A stretch of DNA of 37,115 nucleotides, taken from contig LSSL01001377.1 of the NCBI GenBank assembly GCA_001953115.1, positions 1-37,115 of the forward strand, written 5' to 3'. The notes beneath the pieces are model-generated. The model searched no databases and was not told the DNA's origin. It saw nothing but the letters and a program-made list of their open reading frames with translations. The stretch's first letter is position 1, and every line of letters starts with the position of its first letter. A program made the translations under genes and the position numbers. This document shows positions 1 to 9,195 of this stretch, piece after piece. Source of the DNA: Smittium mucronatum (Eukaryota > Kickxellomycota > Harpellomycetes > Harpellales > Legeriomycetaceae).

Positions 1-153
1 ATCTAACCACTCTTCAGGGTCACATTCTTCACTGCTTTTAAAAACGTGAGGTTCCAATGCTTTGAATCTTGAAACAGAATTAATCATGTTTAAATTCCCT
101 GTTGCTTCAGTGGAATCACTTTTCTCTTTAACTTTTTCGGGTTCTCCACTCAT
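1..153 (-). CDS. Gag N-terminus of a Ty3/gypsy-like LTR retrotransposon (partial, runs off the window)
   Basis: Gag would form the particle in which the element's RNA is packaged and copied. The frame starts at the ATG at 151-153 and is open for all 51 codons to the window edge, which is notable because almost every other frame here is broken. The first 22 residues are charged (MSGEPEKVKEK). Then comes MINSVSRFKALEPHVF and, near the edge, DPEEWLD. A Phe/Pro-rich stretch followed by an acidic patch and a W-L pair is the usual start of the Ty3/gypsy capsid domain (known for the family). A primer-binding site lies 48 bases upstream and an LTR end just beyond it, which fits the first ORF of an element. 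The class is inferred from this short match; another LTR superfamily is possible. Confidence 0.6.
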   Translation of the reverse strand, partial: MSGEPEKVKEKSDSTEATGNLNMINSVSRFKALEPHVFKSSEECDPEEWLD

Positions 154-200
154 ATATATATGCATAAATATTTTCTCTATTGCTAATATATTTTAATTAA

Positions 201-218
201 TCCCCGGCAGAGCCCCCA
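201..218 (-). promoter_or_regulatory. tRNA primer-binding site (PBS), proline-tRNA-like
   Basis: Read on the minus strand this is TGGGGGCTCTGCCGGGGA. Its first nine bases equal the start of the classical retroviral proline-tRNA PBS, and the complement ends in CCA with C as the discriminator base, as in eukaryotic tRNA-Pro. The remaining bases differ from vertebrate tRNA-Pro, so the primer may be a lineage-specific tRNA-Pro or another tRNA ending in GAGCCCCCA. It sits between the LTR end at 220 and the gag ATG at 153, where minus-strand DNA synthesis of an LTR element would start. Confidence 0.6.
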
Positions 219-219
219 C

Positions 220-480
220 TGATAAGTAAAATTGTTCTTTTATTTGTTTGAAACTAAGAGCACTACAATTTATCCGTTTCACTTGTCCAATAGGACTGGA
301 GCTCCGTTAACTGGTCCTTGAAGTTCAGTTATTATTAGCTTAGAAAATTGTGATATTCTCAACAAAAACCATCCAATAGCCAAATACCGACTCAGAAGGT
401 TAAAACTAAAATATTTTCAATTGAATCTCTCATGTAGATTACCTTTTATTTTTTAGATGAAAATGTTCAGCTTTTTATAG
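220..480 (-). mobile_element. 3' part of the 5' LTR (U5/R side); outer edge not defined
   Basis: On the minus strand the sequence just before the PBS ends TTATCA, one base short of the PBS, giving the CA that normally ends an LTR. A TATA-like box (TATAAAAAG) lies at 471-479 and an AATAAA at 239-244, both in the right direction, so transcription could start near 440-450. The second LTR is outside the window, so the outer boundary cannot be set; 480 is only the edge of what I can argue. A short open frame on the same strand ends at 272 (tail ELQGPVNGAPVLLDK) and could instead be the last remnant of the neighbouring element. Confidence 0.35.
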
Positions 481-814
481 ATGTTTAAAATTTGAAAAAA
501 CCCTTTTGAAGTCTGAGCTATCTTTACAAAAGTAAAACGTGCCATACAATTATTGGTTGGTATAAAAACCTGTTATATAGAAACTCCTCCAATTAGACTA
601 TGTTAAAAAATGTATAAATTTATAAAGTCGCACGCCCGTCATTTACATGACAATATAGCTGATCGAGGTGTTTTTTCCGCATTATAAAACCGCACTCCTT
701 CCATTTACCTGGGAAATCTTGATAGAATTGAATATGGCTAGTAGTTTTTGGCATTTATATGGAGTTTTAACTTTACTTTGTTCCATGATGCTGAGCACAG
801 GTTATTAACGTTAA
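481..814. other. Stretch between LTR evidence and recognisable DIRS-like coding
   Basis: Base composition is intermediate. The minus strand has short coding-like runs without a family motif and many stops. This is either the rest of the LTR (U3) or the decayed end of the DIRS-like element; the sequence alone does not decide. Confidence 0.3.
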
Positions 815-1090
815 CCATAACCAGATGGAAGCCCCTCAAATCTGTGTAAAATTCCACATACTGTATATCTGGGAGGAAGCTCAAGTCTTTTGATTCCTTG
901 AGGCGATCTCTACAACATATCAGTTTTTACAGTGGTTTTTGATCCAAAGAAACTTTCACGCACCAATACCGCTGATCCGTAGTGTAGCGTTCTTGAGTTC
1001 CAAAAATATTCTGCTCATAATTCTGCCCGAATGGAGAAAAATGATCACTACCATCGTCTTTTCAATGAATTAAGCTAATCATATTAGCGT
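815..1090 (-). pseudogene. Downstream coding remnant of the DIRS-like element (domain not identified)
   Basis: Two clean minus-strand runs lie here. One, at about 920-1060, includes the peptides SPFGQNYEQNIF and ERYTTDQRYWC and ends at a TAA. The other, at about 815-900, includes LELPPRYTVCGIL and FEGLPSGYG before a cluster of stops. Base composition matches the reverse-transcriptase relic next door and lies well above the AT-rich background, so I infer the same element. In DIRS-like elements this position would hold RNase H, methyltransferase or tyrosine recombinase, but I see no diagnostic motif for any of them. It could also be a different insertion. Confidence 0.4.
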
Positions 1091-1700
1091 CGTCTTCCCT
1101 CTAATGATAAGTCTGGATGCCTTTCATGCAAATCTCTTAATTTCTGATTGGGAATCATGATTCATATTTTTCAGATGTTTATATCCATTTAAAATGGCTG
1201 ATGGACTGCTTGAAGTTGTTGAATACTCATTTTTTATGAGGAATTATAAATTTTATAGCTTGTTTGAATTCATGATGGCGTACTTTGTACAATAGCTTTT
1301 GGATGACACCAAGACTAAAAAATCGTATAAGTAGTACGAAATTCCGATTCCTATAGCTATGGACCACTTGAGCACTGTATTTATTATTTTAATAAGTAAC
1401 AGCGGGTTTAAGGACTGACCAAATGACGGTAATCTGCATTGGTAGACTAAATGACCCCACGTTAACTTGAGATATTTTCTTGAAGCTTTGTTGATGATAT
1501 TTTTAAGAAGACATGGCTGAGATATATGGTTTCCATACAGTCGCTCCTTTGCACTATTCACAAGGTGATAATCAGCGTCCCCATCTTGAATCGCTGCTCT
1601 GGGGTGTATTCATTCAGAGTCTCAGGCTGAGGTACATCAGTGCCCCTCCATTAATTTTCTGAAACAGTGAATGTACTGGAGAATAATACTGACAGCACTT
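1091..1700 (-). pseudogene. DIRS-like retrotransposon reverse transcriptase, decayed
   Basis: The protein would copy element RNA into DNA. Seen on the minus strand, in family order: LNEYTPEQRFKMGTL (RFKMGTL at 1573-1593) matches the FKMETL block before the first RT palm aspartate in DIRS/Ngaro-type elements. After a frameshift come SRKYLKLTWGHLVYQ, LPSFGQSLNPLL and VLKW, matching the DIRS-type SxKYLxFxW...LPFGLSxAP...VL pattern. Then SYYLYDFLVL at about 1310-1340 is the degraded YLDD catalytic box, with the first Asp changed to Tyr. A longer unbroken piece runs 1253-1561. Downstream, KRFA-stop-KASRLI at about 1115-1145 resembles the basic linker between RT and RNase H. Several stops and at least two frameshifts show it is dead. 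The order and wording fit the DIRS clade rather than Ty3 or copia RT. Confidence 0.78.
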
Positions 1701-2737
1701 CTGAAAATTGCTCTATAACTTTTTTGGAGAGGATGAATGTAATATTCTGCTAGACGACCTTTTCTATAGTTTTTATTGATATCCTGAGAATTAATTTTTT
1801 TTTTTTGAGCATGTAAGGATACTCACTGAATAGGATTTGTAACCATTGCTTGATAAGCTGGAGTAAACATTGGTAATTTTTAAGATTCTTCCATGCCTCT
1901 TATAGATTTTTAGTCTAAACCTACTTTCAGGGTCTAATTCTGCTACCATGCCAAAAAATACTATTAGTAGTATAGAAACGGAGCCACCTCTGCTATTGGT
2001 CTAATTGGGGCTCTTGTATCTGCGGTTTCTGGTTCGGCTATATTTTCACGAGGCTTGGGAATGCTCTCTAATCGGTTTATCTGGGCATTCATGGTCAGTA
2101 ACTATGGAGTGTTCTTTGCACTAACTGTTTTTTAGAATTATCTTTGAAAGTCTGGATAATGTCCATAGTGTAATTCTTGGTTTTTGGATAGATTTTGGGA
2201 TTAAATGTTTCAAAATTTTCATATATATAAATCTGATAGATTTTTCATTGTCTGAGGTGCATTGCTGCGTCTACAAGAAGCTTCGTATTGAGATACTGAA
2301 TTAAATAACCTTGTAATCCGAGACTTGGTTTGCATCTTGAATTAAATGGCGCACAAAGAAGTCGATCGGTTTTTTTTAGACAATAATCTTTATTGTGCGT
2401 CGTAAATGACGGCATATGTGATGCTTGTACGGCCTTAAAGCTTGAAATTAACTACAGGAGGGTCATAGTCTATGATTGAATTCCTTGTAATGGTGGAAAA
2501 AATCCCTTTCTGATTGATTTAAGATAAAATAGACATGAATAGGTCATTCGAAACATTTTAAAGAGTTTCTTGTAGCTCTTTATAGGGCCCCATGTTGGTG
2601 GGAAATTTTCTCTCTATGATATGGGATACTGGTGGGGGGGGGGGGTCCATATTTATCAAATTCTAGACTGAGTTATTCTCTGTCTGTGAGTTTGATTTCG
2701 CAAGAAGAACTAATCTGTTGAAGATTTTCTGGGCCAT
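1701..2737 (-). pseudogene. Gag-like ORF1 and linker of the DIRS-like element, decayed
   Basis: An ATG at 2735-2737 opens MAQKIFNRLVLLAKSN on the minus strand. The frame then passes a proline run made by a C12 tract (MDPPPP) and continues for roughly 200 codons with occasional TAA/TAG stops, mostly in one frame from about 2630 to 2110. Readable parts include GRTSITYAVIYDAQ, RITRLFNSVSQYEASC and, after a shift, MNAQINRLESIPKPREN with an acidic and proline-rich tail. A Gln/Asn-rich helical protein with a Pro/Glu-rich linker, just upstream of RT, fits ORF1 (gag) of such elements. That role is inferred from position; I do not recognise a conserved gag motif. Confidence 0.5.
2634..2645. repeat. 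G12 homopolymer (C12 on the coding strand)
   Basis: Twelve consecutive G in a strongly AT-rich window. On the minus strand it encodes the proline run of the DIRS-like ORF1. Reading frames differ on its two sides, so its length (true slippage or assembly error) affects the gag frame. Confidence 0.9.
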
Positions 2738-3762
2738 TTCTTAATTATGAGTATAATTATTCATAATATTAATACTTTATTCGATTTTTACGCTTAAAGA
2801 TAGTTGAGACCTAGATAAATAAAGATGGTAAGGAATTCGAGAAAACTGGAAAAAAAGAAGGTTTATAGACTTTTTTTCATTATTTTTTGTTTTAAGAAAT
2901 TTTTTTCTTTCTTTCAACTCTTAAGTTTTAATGTAACTCTAGAGCCGAATTCAAAATCCCCAGAACATTCTTGAGCTTTGAATTTTATATTATGAAATTT
3001 TAAAATCTTTGGAAAAATTGGAAAAATTGGAAAAATTTTAGTAGTTGAAGTGCTGGTATCTAGGAAAATTTTCGAAGTTAAAAAAAATTTTTTTAGCACA
3101 CTTAATTTTATCTGGTAAATGAAGCATAATATTACTAATAGAAATATGTTTTATTATGTATACTTTTAAGTATGATTGATCCAGCCAATTATTTATTAAT
3201 ATTAATCATTAATGTTAATTTCAGGTTCTATTATACTCAAATTTGTACCAAATCAATAGGATAAGATGGAAATATTACCCAGAAATTTTTTCATTTATTG
3301 CGCTCTGTAAAATCTATAATTTATTTCAGCATAATATCGCAAAAGTTCTTATACCTTTATTATAAATTTAATTTGAAAAAGGTGAAAGATAAGTTGAACT
3401 CTTTACTCTACATAAAAAAAAACAACAGCATCGATATAATTGTAATTTTGTAAATAAAAACTCATATATAAATAGAGAATAAGAAGAAAATTTGAAAAAA
3501 ATTACTGCTAATTTCCAAAATTGAACCAATAAATTCTAATGAAACTTAAAAATCTTAAAAATTTTCCATCATTTCTGTTGTATAGTGCCGGATTTTATTT
3601 TTAAAAAATTTATTAGTATGTTTTTCTTAGAATATGTAAAAATTATTTAAAATGAATAAATTTCAAATTTAATAAAAAAAATATCAAATCATAGATTTTT
3701 ATGGTAAATAAGCTTTAGAAATCATTCCATATCAAAAAATTTAATAAGAGGATCATCTGTGA
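2738..3762. other. AT-rich intergenic stretch
   Basis: No supported gene. It holds T/A runs and a 9-bp tandem repeat at 3011-3037. A 61-codon open frame on the minus strand (2914-3099) owes its middle to that repeat and has no family motif. Confidence 0.6.
3011..3037. repeat. Three perfect copies of a 9-bp unit (GGAAAAATT)
   Basis: Units at 3011-3019, 3020-3028 and 3029-3037 are identical. On the minus strand it gives repeated Phe-Pro-Ile. Confidence 0.9.
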
Positions 3763-4657
3763 TTACAAAATATATGCATTGTCGGAAGCGGATTTTCTAT
3801 ACCAGTTAAAATGGTATAAATCCTTGCTTCCAAACTGTTTTTGTATATCTAAAGGTGATTCAAAGTTAAGTGTACTTTTACTAGTACGCTTATCGCCCTC
3901 TCCAAACAGAGAACTTAGAGAAGGTATTGCTTCCTTAATCAGCCTATTCAAAGATCGACAGTCGCTCCCTGTACTGACAGCACTAAGTGAATGTACAGCC
4001 CCCACGGTAGGAATACTAGTCAAGAACCTTACCGGGGGGTTGGGACCGGAACTTAACGAAAGTCCTAGTAAAGAAGACATAAGGTCTTCCATAAATGGTT
4101 CCCCCACCAAGTTATCCGATGGGTATAAGTCCCCACTCAACTCAAGAGATTCAATAGAGATCGATGCCGAAGCATCACTAAATCTATCTTCCTCCACCTC
4201 TCGCCAAGAGTTTACCTCTGGAGTAAATCCAGAAGGATAAAAATCAGCCTAGAACAACTCATGGTTGCACATAACCATGCCCATAGCACTATATAAGCTA
4301 ATTCATTCACTAAGCAAACTATAAAAACTAACTAAACTATAAAATGGACTAAATGGTAATGATCCCAGTCCAGGAAATTAATAAAATTAAAATACACTAA
4401 AAAACTAAACACTAGTAAAAAAAAACCGAAAAGTATAAAAATAAAAATATTCAAAACTAAATAAAAACTAAACAGACCTCACTACTAACTTGAAGCAATG
4501 CCAGATGGGGTCTTTTGGTTGGTAGATTGAACCCTTTTCCCGAAGGTACGCAGCCGGTAGTCCGGCAGAGGAGCTTATTGTAGTTAGGATAATAGTCTTT
4601 TCTATACGTCTTTTTCTTTTTTTCAATTTTTTTTCTTATAGTTTTTAATGTCGTCAT
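3763..4657 (-). CDS. Unknown protein, predicted two-exon gene (exons 4490-4657 and 3763-4248), about 217 aa
   Basis: I do not recognise the product. Exon 1 starts at the ATG at 4655-4657 and runs 56 codons: a Lys-rich start (KKIEKKKKTYRKDYYP), then TGCVPSGKGFNLPTKRPHL. It ends at CAA followed by GTTAGT, a good donor. Exon 2 begins just after TTGTTCTAG at 4249-4251, where that TAG is also the only in-frame stop upstream. It stays open 161 codons to TAA at 3763-3765. Both joins are phase 0, so the 241-bp intron keeps the frame. Exon 2 is Ser-rich and acidic at its start (EVEEDRFSDASASISIE), then has LGLSLSSGPNPPVRF and ends in NWYRKSASDNAYIL. GC is far above the surroundings. Doubts: a weak pyrimidine tract, the AT-rich first 20 codons of exon 1, and an open plus-strand frame over the same bases as exon 2 (3779-4240). 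It could be a host gene or an unfamiliar TE/viral ORF. Confidence 0.45.
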
Positions 4658-5996
4658 CTTACAATAAAATTCCGTGATACAAAAAAAAAAAAACCTCAAT
4701 ACTAACTAAAAAGTAACTAAAAACAGTTCCCAAGAGAAATAAGACTTTTGGAACATAAAGTGGGCAAAAATTAACCTAGGACTAAAATGCGCGTCCTCCC
4801 AATTCAGCATGAAGCTTTAAAAATCTAAAAACATAAAACATAAATTTTCTAAAATAAAATTCGAAACAACTTGTTATATTTATACAGAGGATGAAAATTT
4901 ATAATAATTATCATGTGATATTTAAGGAAAGCACTATCAAAAGTGAGTTTCCTGAAAGAAATTTAAGCAAATAAAAAATATATCCAATTGGATATCCGTT
5001 TGAATATCCAATTGAATATTTACTACAAAACACTCAATAAATTAGTAAAATTGAAAATAAATTTCGAAAAAAAAAGTTTATAAATATGTGAATAAATATG
5101 CCATACAAAAATATTGTAAGCAAGTTATTTTTTATTATTCCTTATGCGACAAGTTTTATCAACAGATACCACATCTTTGGTTTTTTTTTGCAGAATCTAG
5201 GTTGGGGATCCCCTAATTTTTTTCTTTTGCGGATTTAACTTGGAAATATTATTTGATATTACTTGTTGTCATTTTCTATCAATTTACTTTTAATTTCAAT
5301 ATTTTTAAATTATTCTAATAAAAGCTTTAATTTGAGTATATAGTAAATTAGCAATTGAGTATAACACTTAAAAATTCCCAGATGTTTTTTAAAAAATCTC
5401 TCTCTATCTGAAAAAATTTCCTTCTGTTTTTTAGTTATCCCCTCCTTTTCAAATTATAAAAAAATTTTAATATAAGTGATACTTTTGTTTTCCATTTCTC
5501 CGTTTTCTTAGTTTGTAATTTTTTTTCTTATGCGATATCTCTTGAAAAAAAGTCAATTGGAACCCCAAATATGAAAAAATCCATAAATAAAGTGAAATAA
5601 AGTCCAAATTGTGAAACAATTTAAATAAATAAAGCTGGATTTGTTAATAATAGTCGAAAACTTGATTTGATAAATATAAATATAAATATGATAAAAAAAT
5701 GCATATGCGGATGCTTTACTATATTAAACAAAATTTCAAAGTAAATATTTGAGCTAATAGGATTATTTTTTGACTACTATAATTTATTTTTTGAAGAGTC
5801 AAATTAAAAAAAACAGATATGTTATTTACAAAAAATCTTTATAAATGAAAATAGTCAAAAATTTTCAAAGATAAGACTGCAGATGAAAGAGCCGAGTACT
5901 GCAGAGTATATATCAAGAAATATTTCGTTTAATATTATATTAATGTGATTGAGTTAGGAATATTATTTAGGTGGTTGTATTTTTATCCCTATAAAC
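4658..5996. other. AT-rich intergenic stretch
   Basis: No supported gene. It contains A12 (4681-4692), the imperfect direct repeat at 4981-5019 and many A/T runs. Short coding-like runs near 5150-5230 and 5880-5930 carry no family motif. Confidence 0.55.
4981..5019. repeat. Direct repeat of a near-palindromic 15-mer (TATCCAATTGGATAT / TATCCAATTGAATAT), 24 bp apart
   Basis: Copies at 4981-4995 and 5005-5019 differ at one base. The first contains the perfect palindrome ATCCAATTGGAT. The shorter core CAATTGGATAT recurs near 11470. It could be a decayed terminal or protein-binding repeat; no function is shown. Confidence 0.7.
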
Positions 5997-5999
5997 CAA

Positions 6000-6083
6000 A
6001 TGGATAAATTTCACCATGACTCTAAGCTTTCTGAAAAAAAAAAAGCTTCGGTTAGTTCGGTAGATTTAAGGGGTATATACTAA
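6000..6083 (+). pseudogene. Possible N-terminus of an IS630/Tc1-type transposase
   Basis: From the ATG at 6000 the plus strand reads MDKFHHDSKLSEKKKASV followed by SSVDLRGIY and a TAA. The pattern LSEK(K/R)-x-(S/A)-x-hydrophobic...D-L-R-G resembles the first helices of the N-terminal DNA-binding domain of IS630/Tc1/pogo-type transposases. Only 27 codons can be read and I found no catalytic domain downstream in the next kilobase, so the match is suggestive only. The A11 run inside it is a likely place for frame loss. Confidence 0.3.
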
Positions 6084-8832
6084 ATTGATTAAAGAAACAA
6101 TAAACTCCGATAGTTTTAAAATTTTATAAATAATAACGCTTAGAGCAAAAATATTAAATTGAACACAACTACAGAAAAATACTTAATTAATTTTTTTTTT
6201 CTTTTTAAATATATTCTTATTTCTTAATTTTACTTCTCGATTAATTTTTTTTTATACTCAATTTAATTAACAGTCTGTTAAGTCATTTTTTTGAAAAATG
6301 TCCAAACTATGAAGAAGAAGTAAAAAATATAATAAATCAATACAAATATATTAAAAATTAGTTTACAAAAAAAATTTACAAAAAAAATAAACTTCAAATT
6401 TAAAAAAAATCAAAGAAGATCACTTTTAAGGAAAGAAATAATCTAAATCTACGATATTTAAATAAACCAAGGATGTAAAAACTAATAAAACTACTCATGG
6501 TTTTTTCCAACCTGCTAAAAATATAGTTCTTAAAAAAAGCTTATGAAAAGCAGACACATCCTCGAAAATTTGGGAATGAGGAGAAAAAAGATAAATATGG
6601 ATTTAATTTAGATATTTTGCTGATAATATAATGTATAAAGATTCAAAAATATTCAAAAATAGCAAAAAAATTGATTTTTTACAATAATATTATATCAAGG
6701 CCATCAAGAAGTTAATTTATATAACATTAAAACTTGACATGTACATACTGCTGGACAAATATCGGAAATTAATGTTTTAATGATTTTTAATATTCGAAAT
6801 ATCAATAATACAAATACCAAAATAATATTTAATTGAAGATTAATCATCGAAAAAAGCGTATTTTTATACATATCATCTTATACACTGTCTTTAAGGCAAA
6901 GAAGGATTTTTTTTGAATTTCAGAAGTTTTATTTTAGCTTATTACTAAGATTTAAAAAGAATAAAATAATTTTTTTCGTCTTATGATGAATTAAAAATAG
7001 ATAAACATAATTATAAATAGGTTTATTTTTTGAAATATATAACAAGATAAATTAAAATTAAGTATTCAAAATATAAATTTTTAACGAATATCAATAATAT
7101 TTATAAACAAGATGTTTATTTTTAGTTATCCTATAAAATTTTTTCTCTGAAAAAAATTCAAATAAGTTCCATTTTCTTATAAAAAAATTTGGTATAGATC
7201 CTAAAAAAAATATAAATTTTTATTTCATATTATGAATAGATTATAGAAAAACGAAAAAATTGCGCAAATTACATAATTATTTTTAGTTTTTATGAAATCT
7301 GGTAGTACAGCTTGTAATGAAAAATGTGAGATTTTTTATGTTCTTATTTAAAATTATTTATTGGAAATTAAAAATAAATAATTATAATTTTATAAATGAA
7401 TAATTTAATTTTTCTTTTTACCACCAAATTTGGTTTATATTAGTATTTATTAAATTAAAAGTATTTTTTAATTTAATTTTCATCATTTTAATCATTTTTA
7501 AATATTTTTGAATTAAAATTTTATCAATAATAATTAATTTCAAATATCTAAAACTTATATGCGATTAGTACAAATAATATGTTATTTGAGTTTATCTCGA
7601 CGAAAGAAAAAACCTCAAGGATGTCCCCATAATTTTGCAGAATACAAAACTTATAAACCCACATTCAACCGCTTTTATTTTATCTATTATAAAATATTAC
7701 TTGCATTTAAATTTTAAATCTTTAATATTGGTTAGTATGATGATCGATTCATTGAATGTAATTTTTTAAATATAAATTATTCGATATTTTTACATAAAAA
7801 ACTTTAAAGTATCCACAATAATGACAAAATGATCTAAGATGAGATTTTTAAAAAGATATTAAATATAAAAAATTTATTTTTGGAGAGAGGAAAATTAATT
7901 TCTAACGAGTATAATTTACCATCGTTTTTAATGGTTATTAATATAATAATATAAATTTATTTTTTAATTTAATGATTTTCAGAATTTTCAGAATAATATT
8001 GGTAGCCTATTACAACAAATTTTTTATATGTAATTTAATTAATCTTTATTAATGTTTATTTATTACTCTATATGATTTACCCTGACTTAATACAATTTAT
8101 AAGAAAAATCTTTAGTTTTAAAATTAATTTAAGAATATTTATATTTATTATAATAGATATCTCATGAGTTATAAAAATTAATTAATCGCTAAAATAATTT
8201 ATTGTAAGAAAAGATGTTTTGAATTTATTTAAAAAAAAATAGTTTTACTTGATGATCATTAGAAAAACTTATCTTAAAAATTTGTTATTACTTTGAATAA
8301 TTATTACAAAAAAATTTAATTGGATGTTAATAAATATAATATAATATTTTTTTCAGTTATCTTCAAGAAAATAGATGAAAAATATAATGGATAAAAACTT
8401 TTACAAGATTTAATCGAGTTATTTTTCCACAATTTTATAAATTTCATTATTATATAAGTTATTGGATATTCTTACCTTCGTCGGAAACCCAATAAAATAG
8501 AATTTTTATTTAGCCAATCACACATATATCAACTATATATATATTATTAGTTAGTAATAATTTAAAACCAAAATCAGGTCTGGTTCAGTGCCATATTTAT
8601 AAGACACTTTATCTATAAATTATTTTATAATTGAAATAATTAGACTGTGCATTTTTATTAAAATTTTTAGTTATTAAATGATGTTTTTTTTTTATAAATC
8701 ATCACTGATGTGGAGTGATTCTGAACCAACGTTGAAAAAAAAATATTATCCCCAAAAATTCTGTAATTTATGAGATTAAAGAAGGGACAATTGCTAACGG
8801 ATAAATTTGATTTAATTAAATTTGTATTATGA
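6084..8832. other. Long AT-rich intergenic stretch
   Basis: No supported gene. At 7559-7717 a 52-codon plus-strand frame includes SRRKKKPQGCPHNF, but a frame this long is expected by chance in such DNA. An 8-bp inverted repeat (TGGTTCAG at 8581-8588, CTGAACCA at 8721-8728) lies beside the Tc1-type relic and may be part of its end. Confidence 0.5.
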
Positions 8833-9195
8833 TAATATTAATTGAAGATCAGAAATATTTGGAATGGCCAATCTCCATTTTTACACTATAATATTGCATA
8901 ATATTACTAAAATGAAGATATAATACCCCATTATCTGACCTTTAATTGCAGTATTATTTGTTTTGATCTTTATTTAATGAGCCAATAGGGTCAGTACAAA
9001 GACTGTATTTATCTCCCAATAGAGAAAACCTTATCTAACCATAACTGGCCCCTGTAAGTCCGAAATGGATATAAATAAATAAAATGAATTTTTTTCGAAT
9101 GATTAAACTATTAAACTTTTTATTATCTCCTAGTAAAAATTACCTAAATACATATATCATATTCAACTTTTTTATAATTTTTATTCTACTGTCCA
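8833..9195 (-). pseudogene. Tc1/mariner-type transposase relic
   Basis: A DDE transposase would cut and paste its own element at TA sites. On the minus strand three family blocks appear in the right order. WTVE at 9184-9195 (followed by a stop) matches the W-T-x-E/D block that precedes the first catalytic Asp. DLQGPVMVR-stop-GFLYWE at about 9015-9060 matches the GGSVMVWGGF block, followed by INTVFVL. WPFQ at 8859-8870 then, after a frameshift, ISDLQLI at 8836-8856 matches the WPxxSPDLNPIE block, with the catalytic Glu lost. The second catalytic Asp (QDNA-type) is not readable. Spacing is close to that of the family. Stops and shifts show an old inactive copy. I could not find matching terminal inverted repeats with confidence. 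Confidence 0.58.

Noticed and set aside
2914..3099. 61-codon minus-strand frame
   Set aside because: Its middle is produced by a 9-bp tandem repeat and it has no family motif; length is within chance for AT-rich DNA.
4500..4590. GC-rich patch with GGTTCAATC on the minus strand, considered as a tRNA
   Set aside because: No A box, no acceptor or anticodon stem can be folded; the patch is better explained as coding exon 1.
7559..7717. 52-codon plus-strand frame with SRRKKKPQGCPHNF
   Set aside because: Protein-like in part, but no family match and no supporting neighbours; frames of this length are expected by chance.
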